This document shows, in pieces, positions 54,691 through 62,650 of a DNA stretch of 64,000 nt; positions within the stretch are counted from its first letter, which is position 1; the number at the start of each line of letters is the position of its first letter. Both the position numbers and the translations under genes were made by a program. The DNA is taken from NCBI GenBank assembly GCA_003217735.2, contig CP031585.1:2467501-2531500 (forward strand). Reading direction: 5' to 3'. The notes under the pieces were generated by a model. It searched no databases. It saw only the letters and a program-made list of their open reading frames with translations, and had not been told where the DNA came from. The stretch comes from Marinibacterium anthonyi. GTDB taxonomy: Bacteria > Pseudomonadota > Alphaproteobacteria > Rhodobacterales > Rhodobacteraceae.

Positions 54691-55418
54691 TCGCCTCTCT
54701 CGCGTTTCCGGTCTTTGCGCAGGACGGGACCGGACCGCTCCCGGAGAACGCGCGGGCACGCAGTTATGGCGGAGGGTGGAACTGTGACGTGGGCTACCGG
54801 GTGGATGGCGCTGAATGCGTTGCCATCGACATGCCGGAGAATGCTTATGCGACGGGTCGATCCTACGGAACGGGATGGGAGTGCCACCGCGGGTACGAAG
54901 AGGTGGGCGGGACATTCTGCGCCCCGATCCCCGTGCCCGCCAACGCCTTCCTGCAATCTTCAGGTTTCGACTGGCAGTGCGAACGCGGATATCGGCAAGA
55001 CCGCGAAACCTGCGTGCCAATCATCCTGCCGGAACACGCATTTCTCACCGAAGATCCCGGGGGCACCGGCTGGACCTGCGATCGCGGCTTTGCAGCGGGC
55101 GATGGCGCGTGCGTTCCAATTGCCGTGCCGGATAACGGCTACCTGACCAACACCGATTACGGCGATACATGGCGTTGCGAAAGAGGCTTTTCCGAGGTTG
55201 ACGGTCGCTGCGATGCCATCGTGTTACCGGCCAATGCCTTTCTGGACACGGATTCGTATGGGCCGGGATGGCGCTGTGAGCGAGGATACGAGCGCAAGGA
55301 TCGCAACTGCGTCGTGATCGTGCTGCCGGAGAACGCCCACCTCGATCGATCAGGCAATCGCTGGAGTTGTGACCGAGGCTTTCAATTGTCCGATGGGGTC
55401 TGTGCTCGTGGACGATGA
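54615..55418 (+). CDS. Secreted Cys-repeat protein (seven W-x-C-x-RG-Y/F units)
   Basis: 267 aa. A signal peptide (residues 1 to about 36, RRLISKLAAAAGMIASLAFPVFA, cut before QDG) leads into seven units of about 32 residues with the pattern G-x-W-x-C-x-RG-Y/F-x(5)-C-x-x-I-x-x-P-x-NA-x-L; the last unit lacks the P-NA part. Each unit has two cysteines, so seven intra-unit disulfides are likely. This looks like an extracellular or periplasmic binding/structural protein. ATG at 54615 fits the ribosome site AAGGATGGAG better than ATG 54606. Role unknown. Confidence 0.75.
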   Translation: MERDEVPHSRSPRRLISKLAAAAGMIASLAFPVFAQDGTGPLPENARARSYGGGWNCDVGYRVDGAECVAIDMPENAYATGRSYGTGWECHRGYEEVGGTFCAPIPVPANAFLQSSGFDWQCERGYRQDRETCVPIILPEHAFLTEDPGGTGWTCDRGFAAGDGACVPIAVPDNGYLTNTDYGDTWRCERGFSEVDGRCDAIVLPANAFLDTDSYGPGWRCERGYERKDRNCVVIVLPENAHLDRSGNRWSCDRGFQLSDGVCARGR

Positions 55419-55452
55419 TCTACACGCCTTTGGCCCTTCTCGAGCGTCCAGC

Positions 55453-56259
55453 ATGCGTGTGAGCATAGGATGCCGTCTGCGCTACGCGTTGAGCCAGCCG
55501 ACGCCATTGATCGCGATGTTGAATGTGCACTACTCGCGCTTCGGTGATCTGGAGCGCGCCGACTATCTCGTGACCTCTCCCAGCGTCCCGCTCGAAAGCT
55601 ACCGTGACGGATTCGGAAACTGGTGCACGCGCATGGTGGCACCAGCGGGCGATTTCACCTTGTCTTCGGATGGCGTTTTCCGGGATGGCGGGTTGCCCGA
55701 CCCAGTTGCGCCGGGGGCGGTCCAACACGCGGTTCAGGAGCTGCCTTTCGAGACGCTCGTCTATCTGCTCGGCAGCCGATATTGCGACACGGATCTTCTT
55801 TCCGACGAAGCCTGGCGGCTGTTTGAGAACACAAAGCCCGGATGGGCCAGGGTCCAGACGATCTGCGATTTCGTCCACGAGGCTGTGGCTTTCGACTATA
55901 TGCAGGCGAATGCGACCCGCACAGCCTCTCAGACGCTTGCCGGCCGGGCCGGTGTTTGCCGTGATTTTGCGCATCTCGCCATCGCCTTCTGCCGCTGCAT
56001 GAACATTCCGTCCCGCTATTGCACGGGCTATCTGAGCGATATTGGCGAGCCGGAGCCCTATCCGCCCGGAGATTTCGCTGCCTGGATGGAAGTCTTTCTC
56101 GATGGTCGCTGGTGGGTCTTCGATCCGCGCAACAACACACGGCGCACCGCGAGGATCCTGATCGCGCGCGGCCGGGATGCCGCGGATGTGCCTTTGACGC
56201 AGACCTTCGGGCCAAGCACGCTGTTGGAGTTCCGGGTCTGGACCGATCAATTGACCTGA
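55453..56259 (+). CDS. Transglutaminase-fold protein (COG1305 type), catalytic His missing
   Basis: 268 aa. The N-terminal beta domain (MRVSIGCRLRYALSQPTPLIAMLNVHYS, about 1-80) precedes the papain-like core. The catalytic Cys is in GRAGVCRDFAHLAIAFCR, and the Asp in WWVFDPRNNT. The usual His in the HAW motif is replaced: the sequence reads DFAAWMEVFLDG. The enzyme may therefore be inactive or use another residue. An in-frame ATG at 55393 would lengthen it by 20 residues; the chosen start is where the family begins. It lies 34 bases behind the repeat protein. Substrate unknown. Confidence 0.8.
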   Translation: MRVSIGCRLRYALSQPTPLIAMLNVHYSRFGDLERADYLVTSPSVPLESYRDGFGNWCTRMVAPAGDFTLSSDGVFRDGGLPDPVAPGAVQHAVQELPFETLVYLLGSRYCDTDLLSDEAWRLFENTKPGWARVQTICDFVHEAVAFDYMQANATRTASQTLAGRAGVCRDFAHLAIAFCRCMNIPSRYCTGYLSDIGEPEPYPPGDFAAWMEVFLDGRWWVFDPRNNTRRTARILIARGRDAADVPLTQTFGPSTLLEFRVWTDQLT

Positions 56260-56409
56260 TCGGGCCTCAATCCAAGTGGTTGGCCATCAGGCGATCAAAG
56301 CTCTGATCCTCTCTGAGGCAAGGCTCTGGATTTGCAGGTCTTCCAACGCAGGGGAGGCCGCTGGCGGAACATGAGATCACCGAATTGACCGTAAATAAGG
56401 AGGACGCAG

Positions 56410-56901
56410 ATGGAACACCCCAAACTAAAGAGCGTTGCGGTGTTTTCGAGACCGTTCACTGTCCCGGGTTTTGACGAAATGCTGCCGGCCGGAACCTATG
56501 ACATCGAAACCGAGTTGAGTGCGCCGCCGGATGACCGGAACCCCGACGCCTGGAAGGCCTCTGTCCTGGTAAATCTTCATCCGCGAACTTCACATCCTGG
56601 GCTGTCACGAACCTTGATGGTTTCTCTGGCCGACCTCGATGCGGCCCGCGCAAAAGACGAACTTACCGGGAAAGAACTCACGGAGTTTTTCCTCGAAAAG
56701 ATGTTGGCCGACCCGATGGTGCAGCTGGTTATGCAGGCCGACGGTGTCTCTGAAATGCAGCTTCGGCATCTCTACTCAGGCAAACGTTCGTCTGAGGTCG
56801 GCTCTGATACCGTGACACCCATCCGGGAAGCTAGAACTCCGCAGGACAAGTCTGCGATTCAGGCTGCGGAGAACGAAGGAATGCCGCCGCGGTCAAATTG
56901 A
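56410..56901 (+). CDS. Small protein of the accessory cassette, family A (longer paralogue)
   Basis: 163 aa. The N-terminus VAVFSRPFTVPGFDEMLPAGTYDIETELS is a paralogue of the protein at 53253. The middle (LSRTLMVSLADLDAARAKDELTGKELTEFFLEKMLADPMVQLVMQ) is helical and has no match I know. It ends AIQAAENEGMPPRSN, the motif seen at 54415. TAAGGAGGACGC gives a strong ribosome binding site seven bases before the ATG. The 150 bases upstream may hold a second promoter of the cassette. Function unknown. Confidence 0.72.
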   Translation: MEHPKLKSVAVFSRPFTVPGFDEMLPAGTYDIETELSAPPDDRNPDAWKASVLVNLHPRTSHPGLSRTLMVSLADLDAARAKDELTGKELTEFFLEKMLADPMVQLVMQADGVSEMQLRHLYSGKRSSEVGSDTVTPIREARTPQDKSAIQAAENEGMPPRSN

Positions 56902-56983
56902 GCCGCGCGCCGTAGTATGCACGCCGACACTTCGGCTCCCGGTCTCCCCTGAGTTGGCTGTGGTAGAAAAAGAGGAAAACAAC

Positions 56984-58051
56984 ATGCCTGTTCATGATGA
57001 CGGCCCGGAAGATCAAGGGCCTTGGAACACCCGACAGAAGCGTGCTCCACCAGAGATCGATGCCATTCTCCGCCAGGGTCGCGAACGCTTGGGTGGCCTG
57101 TTGCCAGGTGGGCTGCCGCCCGCCACGAGCATCGCGGTGGTGGGGGCCGTTGCTTTTTTCGCAGTTGTAGCCTGGTCGTCCTACTATACCGTTCCAAGCG
57201 ACTCCGTCGCAGTCGTCCAGCGATTTGGAAAATACACCGCTGAGGTTCCGCCGGGGCTTCATTTCAAATTTCCGCTTGGGATCGATTTGGCGACGCTGGT
57301 TCCCGTGAAGCGTCAGCTGAAACAGGAATTCGGCTTCACAACGCCGGGCGCGAGTGATCCGTTTCAAAGTCCGGTCGATGGCCGCCGCGAAACCGAGATG
57401 GTAACCGGCGATCTGAACGCCGCTCTCGTGGAGTGGGTGGTGCAATACCGGATTTCGGAGCCGCTGAAATTCCTCTTCGAGGTGCGTCAGCCGGGCGCGA
57501 CGCTTCGTTATGTTTCCGAGTCTGTTATGCGTGAGGTGGTCGGCGACCGCACGGTCGACGAGGTCATCACCATAGGCCGACAGGAGATCGAAAGCGAAGC
57601 TCTTCAGAAGATGCAGGCGCTGACGACCAAGTATGCGATGGGGATCAGCATCGATCAGGTGCAGCTCAAGAACATCAACCCGCCCGAACCGGTTCAGGCC
57701 TCCTTCAATGAGGTCAATCAGGCCCAGCAGGAGAAGGAGCGCCTGATCAACGAAGCGCGTCGCGAGTACAACAAAGTCATTCCACTGGCCGAGGGCGAGA
57801 AAGACCAGCGCATCCGGGAGGCCGATGGCTATCGCCTGAAACGCATAAACGAGGCTGAAGGCGACGCCGCACGGTTCACCGCGCTTCTGACCGAATACGT
57901 GAAGGCGCCCGAAGTCACGAGACGGCGCATCTATATCGAGACCCTGCAAGACGTGCTGCCAGGGATCGGATCGAAGATCATCGTCGATGACTCGACCGCG
58001 AGCATTCTGCCGCTTCTGACGCTCGACCGGGCCCGGGAGGATCAACCGTGA
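56984..58051 (+). CDS. HflK-like SPFH/prohibitin-family membrane protein
   Basis: 355 aa. A Gly/Pro-rich cytoplasmic N-terminus (WNTRQKRAPPEIDAILRQGRERLGGLLPGGLPP) is followed by one membrane helix (about 48-69) and the SPFH domain (YYTVPSDSVAVVQRFGKYTAEVPPGLHFKFP...). A coiled coil (NEVNQAQQEKERLINEARREYNKVIPLAEGEKDQRIREADGY) completes it. In standard HflKC these proteins form a cage around FtsH protease in the inner membrane. Alphaproteobacterial HflKC normally sits beside a DegP protease gene; here it is an extra pair without FtsH or DegP. ATG 56984 has AGAGGA upstream; TTG 56954 is an alternative. Coupled to the HflC-like gene by GTGA. Confidence 0.87.
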   Translation: MPVHDDGPEDQGPWNTRQKRAPPEIDAILRQGRERLGGLLPGGLPPATSIAVVGAVAFFAVVAWSSYYTVPSDSVAVVQRFGKYTAEVPPGLHFKFPLGIDLATLVPVKRQLKQEFGFTTPGASDPFQSPVDGRRETEMVTGDLNAALVEWVVQYRISEPLKFLFEVRQPGATLRYVSESVMREVVGDRTVDEVITIGRQEIESEALQKMQALTTKYAMGISIDQVQLKNINPPEPVQASFNEVNQAQQEKERLINEARREYNKVIPLAEGEKDQRIREADGYRLKRINEAEGDAARFTALLTEYVKAPEVTRRRIYIETLQDVLPGIGSKIIVDDSTASILPLLTLDRAREDQP

Positions 58052-59067
58052 AATTGAAATCTGGAGTTCTTGCAGGTCTCGCCGTTGCGGTTGTCGTGAC
58101 CGTCCCGGGCGCCTTCTACACGGTTGGCGAGGTCGAACAGGCGATCATTACGCAATTCGGCAAACCCGTTGGGGAGCCGGTCACGACAGCCGGCCTCAAG
58201 CTGAAACTCCCCTTTATTCAGGAGGTCAATCGGATCGATGGCCGGGTTCTCGAGTGGGACGGCAACCCTTCGGACATGCCAACCAAGGATAAGCTCTATA
58301 TATCCGTGGACTTGTTCGCCCGATGGAAAATCACTGATCCGTTGCAGTATTTCCTGCGCCTGCGCGACGAGCGCAGCGCGCAATCGCGGCTCGACGACAT
58401 TCTCGGCAGCGAGACCCGCAATGCTGTCGCCAAGCACGAGCTGATAGAAATCATTCGGACAACGAAAGACCGGGTGCCGCTACGGGACACGCTGCTGACA
58501 GATGAAGAACGCGCGCAAGACATCGGTGCCCTGGTTCCCATTCAGAAGGGGCGGGCAATGGTGGAGCAGGAGATCTTCGCGGCTGCCGCAGAGAAGGTCC
58601 GTGTCTTCGGGATAGAACTCCTCGATATCCGCTTCAAGCGGATCAACTACAACGAAAGCGTGCGTCCGAAGATCTATGATCGCATGATCTCGGAGCGACG
58701 TCAGATCGCCGAGCGTTTCCTGTCCGAAGGCAATGGCGAAGCCGCGCGTATCCGCGGCAACCGCGTGCGCGACCTGAACAAGATCCAATCCGAAGCCTAC
58801 CGGGAGGTGGAAGAAATCCGGGGCCTGGCAGATGCCTCGGCGGCGGACATCTATGCAAGAGCCTACAACATCACTCCCGAGGCCGCTGAATTCTACGCGT
58901 TCACGCGAACCATGCAGGCTTACAAGGATATGATCGCGGGCGGAACGACACTTGTTCTCACGACCGACAGCGATCTCTTCGGATACTTGAGGGCAATGGA
59001 AGGAGAAACGTCAGGTGCAGGGGCTGGCCCTGCCCGTGCAGGGGCCGAAGCGTTGGTCGAACGATGA
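58048..59067 (+). CDS. HflC-like SPFH/prohibitin-family membrane protein
   Basis: 339 aa, GTG start overlapping the stop of the HflK-like gene by four bases. An N-terminal anchor (about 6-26), the SPFH domain (YTVGEVEQAIITQFGKPVGEPVTTAGLKLKLPFIQEVNRID) and the C-terminal RIRGNRVRDLNKIQSEAYREVEEIRGLADASAADIYARAYN helix are typical of HflC. The tail (GETSGAGAGPARAGAEALVER) is Gly/Ala-rich. It should assemble with its neighbour into a membrane microdomain cage. The accessory location and partners suggest a role different from housekeeping HflKC, but this is inference. Confidence 0.87.
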   Translation: MKLKSGVLAGLAVAVVVTVPGAFYTVGEVEQAIITQFGKPVGEPVTTAGLKLKLPFIQEVNRIDGRVLEWDGNPSDMPTKDKLYISVDLFARWKITDPLQYFLRLRDERSAQSRLDDILGSETRNAVAKHELIEIIRTTKDRVPLRDTLLTDEERAQDIGALVPIQKGRAMVEQEIFAAAAEKVRVFGIELLDIRFKRINYNESVRPKIYDRMISERRQIAERFLSEGNGEAARIRGNRVRDLNKIQSEAYREVEEIRGLADASAADIYARAYNITPEAAEFYAFTRTMQAYKDMIAGGTTLVLTTDSDLFGYLRAMEGETSGAGAGPARAGAEALVER

Positions 59068-59086
59068 TGCCAGGGAGACAATAGCG

Positions 59087-59398
59087 ATGACCGACGATCC
59101 GGTTGACCTCGATACAAGGCGAAGCGCCGAAGGCCGGATCGCGGCGGATATCCGGCGACACTCCCTGAAGGATTTCGAAGCCGATCAAAGAGCGCTCCGT
59201 TTGCGGCAGGAAGAACTTGAAGTACAGCTCCTCGCCCAACCTGCCGCCAACTGGCACGAGGCAGCGCTCAAAGCGCAGTATCTGATACGGCGCTACTCGG
59301 AAACCGCCGAAGCCAGTGATGCCCGGCGACAGGAACTCGTCGAGCGCACGCTTGGTGATCTGGCACGGCTGATCGAAGAGGATGGGGCAGGTCAATGA
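59087..59398 (+). CDS. Small helical cassette protein
   Basis: 103 aa, charged and probably all helical (RRHSLKDFEADQRALRLRQEELEVQLLAQPAANWHEAALKAQYLIRRYSETAEASDARRQELVERTLGDLARLIEEDG). No known domain. GGGAG lies upstream. Its stop overlaps the ATG of the zinc-ribbon gene (ATGA), so the two are coupled. It might bridge the SPFH pair and the zinc-ribbon protein; this is a guess. Confidence 0.68.
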   Translation: MTDDPVDLDTRRSAEGRIAADIRRHSLKDFEADQRALRLRQEELEVQLLAQPAANWHEAALKAQYLIRRYSETAEASDARRQELVERTLGDLARLIEEDGAGQ

Positions 59399-59586
59399 CC
59401 AAGCTCGTGGATCAGGACAACGGGCCTGTGCGGGCCATCGACGATGTCCCGAAAGAGCGTCTTTGTCTCCGTTGCCGCACGCTGTTTTCGAGCGAAGGCT
59501 TCGGGGAGCGGATTTGTCGGCGGTGCAAAGCGTCGCGGTCATGGAAAATGGGGGTGCAACCTACCCGCGCGTTAGCAGGGCGCTGA
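59395..59586 (+). CDS. Zinc-ribbon protein, C-terminus altered by IS insertion
   Basis: 63 aa. Two CxxC knuckles, CLRCRTLFSSEGFGERICRRCK, form a zinc ribbon; the spacing matches small alphaproteobacterial zinc-finger proteins whose role is unknown. The last codons come from the inserted IS element: with the element and one TTAG removed, the frame would end TRALGRW-stop, whereas now it ends TRALAGR-stop. Only the last three residues change, so function is probably kept. Confidence 0.8.
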   Translation: MTKLVDQDNGPVRAIDDVPKERLCLRCRTLFSSEGFGERICRRCKASRSWKMGVQPTRALAGR

Positions 59587-60936
59587 AATAGTCGCCGAGC
59601 CGGAACGGTTTCCCTTCTTTGCAGGCCTTGCTGCCCGGCCTTGCGCATTTGGGTTCGAAAGGCGTGTGTGCGCCCTGCGGTTTCTCGTCGTCACGCTCCC
59701 AGCAGCCGGGGCAGTCTGGCGAGGTTGTTGGCGGCCATTGTGAGGATGAAGCGGGAGCGTACCCGCTCAACGCCGCGATAGACGGTCTGGGCCATGCCGC
59801 CGACGGTTTTGGCCCAGCCGAAAGCCTCCTCGATGCGTTTGCGGTGCTTGATCGACAGGGCGTAACCCTCGTGCCGGGTCGTTCTGGCGTCGATTGCTGA
59901 GTATCGGGATTTCTGCGCGACATGGGGCGTGACGCAGGCCTGGCGCAGGTCGGCGACGAACTCGGCCGCATCGAACCCCTTGTCGGCGCCCAGTGTCAGC
60001 TGTCGGGTCGATCCGGGGGAATGACGATGGATCATGTCGAGGGCGGCGCGCCGTTCGGCATGGCCATCTGCCCGTGTCAGGTCACCCTGCACGATCAGGC
60101 CCGAGCAGTTCTCCATCAGCGCATGACCCATGAAGCACAACATCGCGCCGGTGCCCGGGGACTTCTTGTAAAGCCGGGCATCCGGATCGCTGGTCGAGGC
60201 ATGGGTGGCATTGGACCGCTTCTCGCCCCGGAAATCGACTTCGGCATTGCGGCTCTTGCGGTGGGGGCGGGACATCGGCTTCTCAGATGCGGTCGGTTCG
60301 GTGTGATCTTCGGTGGCAGCATCGGGTTCTGGCGGGCCGCCCGGATCGTCGTCGGGCGGTGTGTCGGAGGCCTTGGGCTGGAAGCTCTTCATCGAGGCCC
60401 AGGCCTTCACCAAGGTGCCATCGACCGAGAAGTGGTCGTCCGACAAGAGCGGCGCGACCTCGCGGTGCGCCAGGATCGCAGCCATCAGCTTGCGCGACAT
60501 CTCTGTGGTCAGCAGCCGGTCGCGGTTCTTGGTGAACACCGTAGGCACCCAGACCGGATCGTCGATCCCAAGGCCGACGAACCAGCGGAACAAGAGGTTA
60601 TACTGCATCTGTTCCATCAACTGCCGCTCGGAGCGGATCGAGAACAGGATCTGGATCAGGCTGGCCCGGATCAACCGTTCCGGCGCGATCGAGGGGCGGC
60701 CAAAATCGACATAGAGATGATCAAAATCCTCATCGAGGCTGGCCAGCGCATCGTTCACGACCTGCCGGCTCTTCCGCAGCGGATGCCGCGCGGGGATGCG
60801 CTCTTCAAGATCGACATAGCTGAACAGCGACCCGCACTTCTCGTCCGTTCCCCGCATCATCACCTCCGACGCCGTCCTGCCGGAGGTGAATCATGTTCTG
60901 CAATCCACGTCGAGGACGGACTAATTCAGCAGGCTG
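59576..60936 (-). mobile_element. Complete IS5-type insertion sequence
   Basis: 1361 bp. Imperfect 18-bp inverted ends: CAGGGCGCTGAAATAGTC on the left and CAGCCTGCTGAATTAGTC (reverse complement) on the right, four mismatches. The four-base duplication TTAG (59572-59575 and 60937-60940) fits the YTAR target of the IS5 family. One intact transposase is inside, on the minus strand. The insertion hit the last codons of the zinc-ribbon gene. Confidence 0.88.
59691..60863 (-). CDS. IS5-type transposase (DUF772/DDE)
   Basis: 390 aa, intact. It begins with MRGTDEKCGSLFSYVDLEERIPARHPLRK and the DUF772-like domain (IRASLIQILFSIRSERQLMEQMQYNLLFRWFVGL). The DDE residues lie in FSVDGTLVKAW (D), LGADKGFDA (D) and KRIEEAFGWAK (E). 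A proline-rich insertion (about 170-200) separates the first two. It could also be filed under IS1182-like groups in some schemes; the TTAG duplication favours IS5. Confidence 0.92.
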   Translation of the reverse strand: MMMRGTDEKCGSLFSYVDLEERIPARHPLRKSRQVVNDALASLDEDFDHLYVDFGRPSIAPERLIRASLIQILFSIRSERQLMEQMQYNLLFRWFVGLGIDDPVWVPTVFTKNRDRLLTTEMSRKLMAAILAHREVAPLLSDDHFSVDGTLVKAWASMKSFQPKASDTPPDDDPGGPPEPDAATEDHTEPTASEKPMSRPHRKSRNAEVDFRGEKRSNATHASTSDPDARLYKKSPGTGAMLCFMGHALMENCSGLIVQGDLTRADGHAERRAALDMIHRHSPGSTRQLTLGADKGFDAAEFVADLRQACVTPHVAQKSRYSAIDARTTRHEGYALSIKHRKRIEEAFGWAKTVGGMAQTVYRGVERVRSRFILTMAANNLARLPRLLGA

Positions 60937-61041
60937 TTAGGGCGCTGGTAACCGCTGGATTGTCCCGCTCCGACCCAAATCCAAAATGCTGGACATTCCG
61001 GGGCGGCAGTCTCTGAGCGTCGTCAGCCAAATCGCTCAGTC

Positions 61042-62226
61042 TCAGGCAGAAAGCGCCCGAGCTTCCGCGAACGACAAAAGTCTATGGCGTTGCTCGTCCC
61101 AGAGGTGGAGGCGCGCGCAGCGGAAGCTCTCCCGAAGTGTTATGCGCTTGGTCTGCGCCAGGACATCGTGATCCCGGATAACCTCGTCCAGACGGTAGAA
61201 GGGAATGCGGCTGGCCAGATGATGCACATGGTGAACGCCGATGTTTGCGCTGATCCAGCGCAGGATACCGGGCAGCGCATAGTGTGAACTTCCGTGCAGG
61301 GCCGCGTCCTGAATGTTCCAGTCCCCGTCGTGCTGCCAGCTTGTATCTTCGAACTGATGCTGCACGTAAAAGAACCACATGCCGGTGACCGCTGCCAGAA
61401 ACATCGTCGGGAGGAACACGAACAGCAGAACATCCCAGCCGCCCAGCCAGATGATCGTCATCAGTGAAAGGCCAATGGCGAGGTTTGTGCCCATCGCGCT
61501 CAGCCAGTACCGCCAGCCGGATCGCATCAGGTGCACGGGCAGGCGGTTTTGCAGGAAGAATGTATAGAACGGCACCACGCCGAACAGGAACAACGGATTG
61601 CGGATCAGCCGATAGCCTGCCCGGCCAACTCGGCTCATGTCCTGATATTCGCTGACCGTCAGGATCGGCATGTCTCCGACGCCCCGATGGTCCAGATTTC
61701 CGGTCGTGGCGTGGTGGAGCGCGTGCGTCTTGCGCCAGACATCGTAGGGAGTCAGAGTGAGAACGCCGATCACCCGCCCGATCCAGTCGCAGAGGCGCCG
61801 GCTGCGGAACAGCGACCCGTGGCCGCAATCATGCTGGAACATGAACAGACGGACGAGAAAGGCCGCATTCGCTAGCGCCAGAATGATTGCCAACGCGGTG
61901 CTGATCGACAGCGCCCACCAGGCGACAGCCCAGAGCGCCACGAATGGCGCGAGTGTAATTGTGAGTTCGAAAACGCTACGCGACGGGATAGGTTGTCGAT
62001 ACGCCGCCAGAGTTCGTGTCCAGTCCGATGGGGTGAACTGCGACTGCTTCGATGCGCGGTCGGTCTCGGCGGAAGAATGGCCAGCACTTTTCACCGCGTC
62101 CGCGTGTGATCCGGCATCCTGTAGGTCGGGTCCGGAGTTGCCATGTTCGCCTCTTTTGTTCGCCGTAGCGTCCTGTCGGCCACGCCGTTGAGGCTGCTTG
62201 TTGTCTGAGCGGGACGAAAACGTCAT
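61042..62226 (-). CDS. Membrane fatty acid desaturase
   Basis: 394 aa. Three histidine boxes for the di-iron centre are visible: HDCGHGS (residues 132-138), HALHH (168-172) and HHVHH (about 335). Four membrane helices lie between about 88 and 275. The first 65 residues are hydrophilic and of low complexity, and may be a genuine extension or a start called too early; no better internal start is evident. It would introduce a double bond into lipid acyl chains. Head-to-head with neither neighbour: the small gene at 62258 precedes it on the same strand. Desaturase next to a Crp-type regulator suggests membrane adaptation. Confidence 0.9.
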   Translation of the reverse strand: MTFSSRSDNKQPQRRGRQDATANKRGEHGNSGPDLQDAGSHADAVKSAGHSSAETDRASKQSQFTPSDWTRTLAAYRQPIPSRSVFELTITLAPFVALWAVAWWALSISTALAIILALANAAFLVRLFMFQHDCGHGSLFRSRRLCDWIGRVIGVLTLTPYDVWRKTHALHHATTGNLDHRGVGDMPILTVSEYQDMSRVGRAGYRLIRNPLFLFGVVPFYTFFLQNRLPVHLMRSGWRYWLSAMGTNLAIGLSLMTIIWLGGWDVLLFVFLPTMFLAAVTGMWFFYVQHQFEDTSWQHDGDWNIQDAALHGSSHYALPGILRWISANIGVHHVHHLASRIPFYRLDEVIRDHDVLAQTKRITLRESFRCARLHLWDEQRHRLLSFAEARALSA

Positions 62227-62257
62227 GGGTGATGCAGATCCTCTACGATTGAATGTA

Positions 62258-62518
62258 TCATGCTGGTGGTCGGTACACTGAATTGCCCTGAGTGATGATC
62301 TGATTGATCAGGGCTGCCGCGGCCCGGTGGATTTCCGCGTCAGGCTCAGTGTCGATGGTGTTCTCGTGGATGGCCGCGGCGTCGCGGAGAACTCCGACGA
62401 TCTCGTTCTCCGGCAGCAATCCGCAATCGTTCATGGCCAGTAGAAGCGACTCGCAGATCGACAGGGCGGCCAGTCCTGCAGCGTCGTTCGACGTAGGCAT
62501 CCAGTGTGTTCCTTTCAT
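62258..62518 (-). CDS. Small helical protein, unknown function
   Basis: 86 aa (or 80 from the second Met, MPTSNDAAG). Contains LAALSICESLLLAMNDCGLLPENEIVGVLRDAAAIHEN and RAAAALINQII, a pattern seen in small alphaproteobacterial proteins without known role. It lies 31 bases before the desaturase on the same strand, so the two may be co-transcribed, and is divergent from the crp-type gene. Confidence 0.62.
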   Translation of the reverse strand: MKGTHWMPTSNDAAGLAALSICESLLLAMNDCGLLPENEIVGVLRDAAAIHENTIDTEPDAEIHRAAAALINQIITQGNSVYRPPA

Positions 62519-62650
62519 CGCGTCACAATCTGACGGTGAAGCGTGCCTGATGTGTTCCCCCTTCTTGCATGAAATGCTCTATGCTGGACTGATCAAGAGC
62601 AGTCCCTGAGCTCATCTCGAAATATCCCCCGCAACCGAAAGGAAAGGGTC

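Noticed and set aside
56366-56393. GGAAC...CGTA as a general-stress (EcfG) promoter for the second half of the cassette
   Set aside because: The spacing of 19 bases and the imperfect -10 do not meet the GGAAC-N16-18-CGTT pattern well enough.
62296-62311. TGATGATCTGATTGATCA as an FNR-type box
   Set aside because: It lies inside the small gene at 62258, far from a start, and does not keep the TTGAT-N4-ATCAA spacing.
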